Program-made: the position numbers and the translations under genes | Notes under the pieces: generated by a model | The model's database searches: none | Told to the model about the DNA's origin: nothing | What the model saw: only the letters and a program-made list of their open reading frames with translations | Source of the DNA: an uncultured Phascolarctobacterium sp. | Lineage (GTDB): Bacteria > Bacillota > Negativicutes > Acidaminococcales > Acidaminococcaceae | Direction of reading: 5' to 3' | NCBI RefSeq assembly: GCF_905212365.1 | Contig: NZ_CAJMEH010000068.1 | Location: forward strand, 1-10,318 | Length of the DNA stretch: 10,318 nt | Part shown: piece by piece, positions 6,486 through 10,318 of the stretch | How the letters are laid out: every line of letters starts with the position of its first letter | How positions within the stretch are numbered: the stretch's first letter is position 1

Positions 6486-6604
6486 CTATATACAATATGG
6501 CGTTTTTTAACGAAAATCATACCATGGGCAGAGGAAAAATTTTTTTATTTTTTTTTTGCAATCGAAGGTATGATTTTTAGATTTTTTTGCCATATTGTAT
6601 ATAG
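6486..6604. repeat. Long nested inverted repeat
   Basis: The outer arms are perfect 16-bp complements: CTATATACAATATGGC (6486-6501) and its reverse complement at 6589-6604. The inner arms are perfect 11-bp complements: AAAATCATACC (6513-6523) and GGTATGATTTT (6567-6577). The 11-bp intervals between outer and inner arms are equal in length and T-rich on the plus strand on both sides. The central 43 bases include a long T-run. Confidence 0.8.
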
Positions 6605-6668
6605 ATTCTTTTTTTCTGCTTTTTCTTTACTTGGTTTCTTTTTCGTCTTTTTTTCTTGCCATGTCTAT

Positions 6669-6744
6669 TTCTACTAGAATTTACGTTAGTAAATTCTACC
6701 TATTGGCTAGTAAAATATTATAGAGTTCTACGGTAGAAGTAGAA
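6669..6744. repeat. Cluster of TTCTAC/GTAGAA repeats with a perfect palindrome
   Basis: Five copies of the hexamer TTCTAC or its complement occur within 76 bp (6669, 6694, 6726, 6733 and 6739). One lies at the edge of a 10-bp perfect inverted repeat, TAGAATTTAC and GTAAATTCTA (6675-6684 and 6689-6698, loop GTTA). Another pair forms GTTCTAC/GTAGAAC at 6725-6745. Confidence 0.6.
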
Positions 6745-6787
6745 CGTAACGCCAGAACTCCAAACCCAAAATATATCCGAACATTCT

Positions 6788-6809
6788 TTCCTAGAACATT
6801 TCGTTACCC
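6788..6809 (+). repeat. 22-bp motif, copy 1 (within a longer 36-bp direct repeat)
   Basis: TTCCTAGAAC, ATT, TCGTTACCC. The wider segment 6778-6813 matches 7881-7916 at 31 of 36 positions in the same orientation, so the sigma gene is flanked by direct repeats. Confidence 0.7.
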
Positions 6810-6905
6810 TAAAAAAAGAACGCCCCAAAAACCCCTAAAGATTTTCAGAACGTCCTTCAAAAAAATTCACATAAATTTTTCAGTTTTAATTTACTAAAAC
6901 GAAAT

Positions 6906-7673
6906 TTACCTCAATTTTGCGCGCAGCAAAGCTAACCCCCGCTTACGCAAACGATAAGCGCAAGCAGAGTTAATGCCTTTAGCACGAGCAAATTCCTCCA
7001 ACGTATAGCCTTCGATAACAGTCGCCACAATAATTTCCCTCTGCTTTTTGGTAAGCGAGTCTAATAAATCTTCCGCCAAATGCTTATCATGCAGCTTATC
7101 CATTAAACCGTTTTTATCCGACGGATTGATTAGCCTTCTGCCATCGGCGTCAGTTTCATCAAGAATGACGCTATCTTGAACAGAATTATTCCTGAAAGCC
7201 TTATGCAGCAGTTCATACCGCAAATTGATACGCGCCAGCGTGGGAAAACGCCGATAGCTTTTATTATCGTACCGCTGCAAAAAATTCAAAAAACTTTCCC
7301 AAGCGGTATTTACAGAATCGTCGCCCAGTATTTTGATAATATTGCTATTGTGAGCTTCCTTGTAGACCAAGGGTTCAAAAGCTGCGCACAGCTTGTCGAT
7401 AGCAGGCTGCTCGAAGCGCTGCGCGGCGGCGACCAGCTTGCGCAATTCGCCGGCGGAGAGGCGGGCGTAAGCCTTGCCTGACGCTTGACGCGAGCCTTTA
7501 GCGGCGGTTTTGAAATGTGCGCCCGGCTTGCGCGTTTTCGCAAGGGAGCCTGCGCTTTGGTTTAAAGCGGAGCTGGCGCAAATTGCGTCCTGCTTCGCTA
7601 AAGCGGTTTTGCGAGCTGCGCCGCGTAGTGCAGGCGCGGCAGCGTAGTTGGAGATGCGTTTTTCGGTTTTCAT
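6906..7673 (-). CDS. Sigma-70-family RNA polymerase sigma factor with basic N-terminal extension
   Basis: This 255-residue protein has a sigma region 2-like segment at about residues 78-160: LVAAAQRFEQPAIDKLCAAFEPLVYKEA, then TAWESFLNFLQRYDNKSYRRFPTLARINLRYELLHKAF. A region 4-like helix-turn-helix follows at about 203-255: LLDSLTKKQREIIVATVIEGYTLEEFARAKGINSACAYRLRKRGL. No region 1.2 or 3 is evident. The first 70 residues are an Ala/Lys/Arg-rich low-complexity stretch not expected for this class. ATG at 7673 follows AAAGGA with nine-base spacing; the frame is open further, to a TTG at 7712, but that lacks a site. It lies upstream of the accessory operon on the same strand and probably directs its transcription. 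In Bacillus subtilis the unusual sigma pair SigO/RsoA is encoded next to yvrJ, which supports the functional link; that it reads this operon is inference. Confidence 0.8.
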   Translation of the reverse strand: MKTEKRISNYAAAPALRGAARKTALAKQDAICASSALNQSAGSLAKTRKPGAHFKTAAKGSRQASGKAYARLSAGELRKLVAAAQRFEQPAIDKLCAAFEPLVYKEAHNSNIIKILGDDSVNTAWESFLNFLQRYDNKSYRRFPTLARINLRYELLHKAFRNNSVQDSVILDETDADGRRLINPSDKNGLMDKLHDKHLAEDLLDSLTKKQREIIVATVIEGYTLEEFARAKGINSACAYRLRKRGLALLRAKLR

Positions 7674-7759
7674 TTTGTCCCGTCCTTTCGGGCAGAGTAC
7701 GGCCTTGGCCAAACCTGCCTAAATATGACGGGCCCGTCTATAAAATTGTCGACGGGACT

Positions 7760-7765
7760 ATTATA
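7760..7765 (-). promoter_or_regulatory. Candidate -10 box of the sigma factor gene
   Basis: A perfect TATAAT is read on the minus strand. There is no good -35 at 17 bp (TAGCAT only), so it may need an activator or a non-standard sigma factor. The predicted transcript would have a leader of about 80 bases. Confidence 0.4.
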
Positions 7766-7769
7766 TAAA

Positions 7770-7813
7770 AATTTTCAGAAAAATGCTATTAAAATTCGAA
7801 AATTCTGAAAATT
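7770..7813. repeat. 11-bp inverted repeat at the sigma gene promoter (operator candidate)
   Basis: AATTTTCAGAA (7770-7780) and TTCTGAAAATT (7803-7813) are perfect complements with a 22-base spacer, about two helical turns. The first arm lies just upstream of the -10 box. The same word ATTTTCAGAA also occurs at 6841-6850, just past the 3' end of the gene. Confidence 0.65.
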
Positions 7814-7890
7814 ATAGTAAGACTAAGATAGAAAATAAAAAAGCGCGGCGGCTGAAAATGCCGCAAAACGAAGATTTAAGCGAACGCTCT

Positions 7891-7912
7891 TTCCTATAAC
7901 GATTCGTTACCC
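7891..7912 (+). repeat. 22-bp motif, copy 2
   Basis: TTCCTATAAC, GAT, TCGTTACCC. It contains the perfect palindrome TAACGATTCGTTA, the shape of a dimeric protein site. It lies about 50 bp upstream of the exporter's -35 box. Confidence 0.7.
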
Positions 7913-7959
7913 TAAACCCCGCCCCATGTAAAAATCTTGTGAAATAATTTAGCCGCCGC

Positions 7960-7988
7960 TTTACAAGCCCCTTGGCTGAGCGTATAAT
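7960..7988 (+). promoter_or_regulatory. Promoter of the MATE exporter gene
   Basis: TTTACA (7960-7965), an exact 17-bp spacer, and TATAAT (7983-7988). Transcription would start near 7995, leaving a leader of about 140 bases before the ATG. Confidence 0.8.
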
Positions 7989-8025
7989 ATCTCAAGCTTA
8001 GCAAGGCGTTAATCGCCGAGAAAAG

Positions 8026-8120
8026 GGCGCTGGCAGGCTTATCCGGGAAAAATCCGCGCCGACGGCACGCAGCCGCTTACACAGACAGCGAGCCCCGGAT
8101 ATATTTTCACCTGCCGCGCC
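8026..8120 (+). promoter_or_regulatory. Structured 5' leader of the MATE gene (riboswitch-like or attenuator-like)
   Basis: Three stacked helices can form: GGCGC (8026-8030) with GCGCC (8116-8120), GGCAGG (8032-8037) with CCTGCC (8110-8115), and TATCCGGG (8040-8047) with CCCGGATA (8094-8101). About 46 bases lie inside the inner helix. A small hairpin, GGCG/CGCC, precedes the structure. The closing strand ends just before the ribosome binding site GAGGGGG (8124-8130), so folding could influence translation. GGCAGG...CCTGCC and an inner GGGAAAAATCC recall cobalamin-type leaders, but the usual B12 box is not present, so no class is assigned. Confidence 0.5.
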
Positions 8121-8136
8121 TGCGAGGGGGCAAAAC

Positions 8137-9483
8137 ATGAGTAAATTCAAAGAGCACGGCGAAAGATTGTCCGTCTTTAAAATGACCTGGCCTATCTTCA
8201 TCGAAATTCTGCTGCAAATGATGGTCGGCAACGTGGACCAATTTATGCTGAGCCGTTATTCCCAGCATTCCGTGGCCGCTGTCGGCAACGCCAATCAAAT
8301 CATCAATATCGTTATTATCGCGCTCAGCGTTATCAGCATGGCCGCTACAATTCTTATCGCCCAGCACCGGGGCGCGGGCAACAAGGAAAAGGTCGCAGAG
8401 GTCTGCACTGTCGCCCTGCTGACCAACCTGGTCCTCGGCGGCGCTATCAGCTTGGTATTATTTGTTTTTGACGATTTCTTTCTGCATCTTTTGGACGTGC
8501 CGCCGGAAATTTGGGCGGAGGCCGCGCTGTTTCTGCGTTATATCGGTCTGTTCATTATCGTGCAGTCGGCCTACATCTCCTTTATTTCCTTCTTCCGCGG
8601 CTATTCCCTGCTGAAAGTCACCATGATGACTTCCATTATTATGAACGTCATCAATATTACGGGCAACTGCTTTTTGATTCACGGCTTCGGCCCCATTCCC
8701 TCCTTGGGCGTTCTGGGCGTTACCATCAGCACCAATACCAGTAAGGTGCTGGGCCTGCTGCTCATTATGTATTTCTTCCGCCGCTTTATCGACGTGCGCC
8801 TGTCCCGGAAGTATCTTACGCCCTTTCCCAAGCATACGCTTTTTAAAATTCTTTATTTGGGCCTGCCCTCCGGCGGCGAATCCCTTTCCTACCAAATCTC
8901 CCAGATGGTCATTATGCGTTTCGTCAACGTCATGGGGCTGGTGGTCATTACCACGAAGATTTACGCCTACATTATCGCCAACTGCACCTACGTTTATACG
9001 CAATCTCTGGCTATGGCGACGCAAATCATCGTCGGCTTTTTAATCGGCACCGGCAATCTGGACGCCGTCAGCAGCCGCGTGTGGAAAACTATTCGCCTGG
9101 GCGTGCTCATCAGCGGCGCGCTGACCTTCGTGCTTTATCTGAACAGCGATTTTATTTACGGTATTTTTACCGATAATCCCGAGGTTTTAGAGCTGGGGCG
9201 GCATATCTTCCTCATTGAAATTTTTTTGGAGATGGGCCGCGCCGTCAATATGGTTATGGTTATGTCCCTGCAGGCGGCGGGCGATATTAAATGGCCGGTA
9301 ACGACGGGCTTGATTTCCATGTGGCTTACCGCGACCCTGGGCTCCTACATTCTGGGCATTGTCTGCGGCTTGGGGCTCATCGGCGTTTGGCTGGCCATGT
9401 GCGCGGACGAAATTCTGCGCGCCTGCGTCTTTATCTACCGTTGGCGCAGCGGCGGCTGGCGCAAAATCAAGCTGATAGATTAA
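8137..9483 (+). CDS. MATE-family multidrug/metabolite exporter
   Basis: This 448-residue protein is a typical 12-helix MATE transporter, which uses a sodium or proton gradient to push drugs or metabolites out across the cytoplasmic membrane. The first helix region, WPIFIEILLQMMVGNVDQFMLSRYSQHSVAAVG, carries the conserved Asp34. The two six-helix halves are recognisable; the second begins around KHTLFKILYLGLPSGGESLSYQISQMV. Length is normal for the family and no signs of damage are seen. The ATG follows GAGGGGG with six-base spacing. It is a single-gene unit with its own promoter, long leader and terminator, divergent from the sigma gene. The substrate cannot be read from the sequence. Confidence 0.92.
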   Translation: MSKFKEHGERLSVFKMTWPIFIEILLQMMVGNVDQFMLSRYSQHSVAAVGNANQIINIVIIALSVISMAATILIAQHRGAGNKEKVAEVCTVALLTNLVLGGAISLVLFVFDDFFLHLLDVPPEIWAEAALFLRYIGLFIIVQSAYISFISFFRGYSLLKVTMMTSIIMNVINITGNCFLIHGFGPIPSLGVLGVTISTNTSKVLGLLLIMYFFRRFIDVRLSRKYLTPFPKHTLFKILYLGLPSGGESLSYQISQMVIMRFVNVMGLVVITTKIYAYIIANCTYVYTQSLAMATQIIVGFLIGTGNLDAVSSRVWKTIRLGVLISGALTFVLYLNSDFIYGIFTDNPEVLELGRHIFLIEIFLEMGRAVNMVMVMSLQAAGDIKWPVTTGLISMWLTATLGSYILGIVCGLGLIGVWLAMCADEILRACVFIYRWRSGGWRKIKLID

Positions 9484-9527
9484 GCGGCAGCCCAAATTTT
9501 TTCTTGCAAAAATAATATGAAAACGAC

Positions 9528-9569
9528 AAAAGCGACGGACGTCTAAGCTGCAATGTCCGTCGCTTTTTT
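9528..9569. terminator. Bidirectional terminator between the MATE gene and rsmA
   Basis: A 13-bp perfect stem, AAAAGCGACGGAC (9528-9540) with GTCCGTCGCTTTT (9555-9567), encloses a 14-base loop and is followed by a T-run on the plus strand. On the minus strand the stem is followed by CTTTTG, so it can also end the rsmA transcript from the other side. Confidence 0.9.
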
Positions 9570-9596
9570 GTATGTATTTTCGTTATTAAATATGAA

Positions 9597-10318
9597 TCAT
9601 CTGCACGCTTGGGCAAAGGTATTGGTCAGCCGCGCAAATTCCTCCAGGCTCAAGGTTTCGGCGCGGCGCTTGCCGTCGACGCCCGCCCGCTCCAGCCAGC
9701 GCCCGGCCTGTTCGCCGGTGACGCCCATATTTTTCAGCGAATTGCTCAGCATTTTGCGGCGCAGGGAAAAGGCCGCCTTGACCACGCGGAAGAATAAGCC
9801 TTCGTCGCACACCTCTACCGGCGGTTGGCTGCGGCGCTTGCACACGATGACCGCAGAATCCACGGCCGGGGCGGGAATGAAGGAGGAGGGCGGCACGATG
9901 AAGGCAATTTCCGGCTCCGTATAATACTGAATGGCTACGGACAGCGCGCCGTAATCCTTGCCGCCGGGCTGCGCCGCCATACGCTCGGCCACTTCCTTCT
10001 GCACCATGGCTACCAAACGCTCCATGGGCAGACGCTTTTCCAAAAGCGCAAAAATAATCGGCGTCGTAATATAATAGGGCAGATTGGCGCACACCTTAAA
10101 TTCCGGCGCGTCCACCTCCCGCATAATATCCACCTGCAAAATATCGCCGTTGACGATGCGCACGTTGTCATAGCCGTCCAGCGTCGCAGCCAGAACAGGC
10201 AGCAAGCGCTTGTCCAGCTCCACGGCGACAACTCTTGCGCCGCTTTCCGCCAGTCCCTGGGTCAGAGTGCCGATGCCTGGCCCCACCTCCAGCACCGTAT
10301 CGTCCGCCGTCAGCTCGG
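9597..10318 (-). CDS. rsmA: 16S rRNA (adenine1518/1519-N6)-dimethyltransferase, N-terminus outside window
   Basis: The frame is open from the window edge to TGA at 9597, giving 240 codons; the first 40-60 residues of the usual 270-300 are missing. The S-adenosylmethionine-binding motif VLEVGPGIGTLTQGLAE and the acidic VVAVELDK are followed by NGDILQVD and the catalytic NLPYYITTPII. The C-terminal RNA-binding helical domain includes FSLRRKMLSNSLK. RsmA/KsgA dimethylates two adjacent adenines near the 3' end of 16S rRNA during ribosome assembly; loss gives kasugamycin resistance. The frame continues beyond an internal GTG at 10295, so the gene runs off the right edge. It is convergent with the MATE gene. 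Confidence 0.95.
   Translation of the reverse strand, partial: ELTADDTVLEVGPGIGTLTQGLAESGARVVAVELDKRLLPVLAATLDGYDNVRIVNGDILQVDIMREVDAPEFKVCANLPYYITTPIIFALLEKRLPMERLVAMVQKEVAERMAAQPGGKDYGALSVAIQYYTEPEIAFIVPPSSFIPAPAVDSAVIVCKRRSQPPVEVCDEGLFFRVVKAAFSLRRKMLSNSLKNMGVTGEQAGRWLERAGVDGKRRAETLSLEEFARLTNTFAQACR

Larger units (their letters stand above)
6421..6905. other. AT-rich gene-free regulatory region between sigma factor and accessory operon
   Basis: No plausible gene is seen in these 485 bases on either strand. The region holds a nested inverted repeat (6486-6604), a pyrimidine-rich tract (6605-6660), a palindrome with TTCTAC/GTAGAA repeats (6669-6744), one copy of the 22-bp motif (6788-6809) and one ATTTTCAGAA word (6841-6850). 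No clear sigma-A promoter for the operon could be fixed on the minus strand, so the operon may use a promoter read by an alternative sigma factor. Confidence 0.6.
7674..8136. other. Divergent regulatory region between sigma factor and MATE exporter
   Basis: No gene is seen here. The left part serves the sigma gene (minus): TATAAT at 7760-7765, an inverted repeat, and a leader palindrome GACGGGCCCGTC (7727-7738). The right part serves the exporter (plus): a promoter at 7960-7988 and a folded leader. A copy of the 22-bp motif (7891-7912) lies between them. Confidence 0.7.

Noticed and set aside
6820..6905. Terminator after the sigma gene
   Set aside because: Only AT-only short stems such as TAAATT/AATTTA are seen; too weak to call.
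2999..7673. Intact prophage
   Set aside because: Antirepressor and amidases suggest phage origin, but no integrase, attachment sites, terminase, portal or tail genes are present in the window.
8026..8120. Cobalamin riboswitch
   Set aside because: End sequences and a GGGAA stretch are reminiscent, but the conserved B12 box and other core segments are absent and the element is short; kept only as an unassigned structured leader.
8458..9024. Minus-strand frame of 188 codons within the MATE gene
   Set aside because: His/Gln/Asn/Gly-rich composition typical of an antisense shadow of membrane-protein codons; no ribosome binding site.

Overview
The window looks like a chromosomal segment of a Bacillota bacterium. 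A Negativicutes-type gut organism (Acidaminococcaceae or Veillonellaceae relative) is my best guess. This rests on strong AAAGGAGG ribosome binding sites, GC-rich codons beside very AT-rich intergenic DNA, a DUF1659/DUF2922/YvrJ gene set, and palindromic CTCCCTCAGTC-type intergenic repeats that I recall from gut Firmicutes. The taxon is inferred, not shown.

Layout. Bases 1-731 (minus strand) hold the N-terminal part of an L-cysteine desulfidase / UPF0597 protein (CyuA/YhaM type). Bases 869-2862 (minus) hold a two-gene operon, a TrmB-family regulator followed by diaminopimelate decarboxylase (lysA). It has a near-consensus promoter upstream and a clear terminator downstream. Bases 2999-6420 (minus) hold a tightly packed accessory operon, in transcription order: amidase-like protein 1, DUF1659 protein, DUF2922 protein, YvrJ-like small membrane protein, amidase-like protein 2, and a BRO/KilAC phage-type antirepressor with a long acidic tail. 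A sigma-70-like factor (6906-7673, minus) lies just upstream, across a 485-bp AT-rich region with no genes. A MATE-family exporter (8137-9483, plus) is divergent from the sigma gene and has a promoter and a long folded leader. A bidirectional terminator separates it from the convergent 3' part of rsmA/ksgA (9597-10318, minus, running off the window).

How the parts may work together. The sigma factor, two predicted cell-wall amidases, a holin-sized YvrJ protein, the DUF1659/DUF2922 pair and an antirepressor form one apparent module between housekeeping genes. It resembles a domesticated phage-like lysis or envelope module under its own sigma factor. In Bacillus subtilis, yvrJ lies next to the unusual sigma factor SigO/RsoA, which makes the sigma-YvrJ pairing here more meaningful. 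The module's function is unknown.

The non-coding DNA is rich in structure. A 22-bp motif occurs on both sides of the sigma gene and, inverted, inside the antirepressor gene. A 119-bp nested inverted repeat, a cluster of TTCTAC/GTAGAA repeats and an 11-bp inverted repeat at the sigma promoter are also present. Two mosaic palindromic repeat blocks sit exactly in the gaps on either side of the DUF2922 gene.
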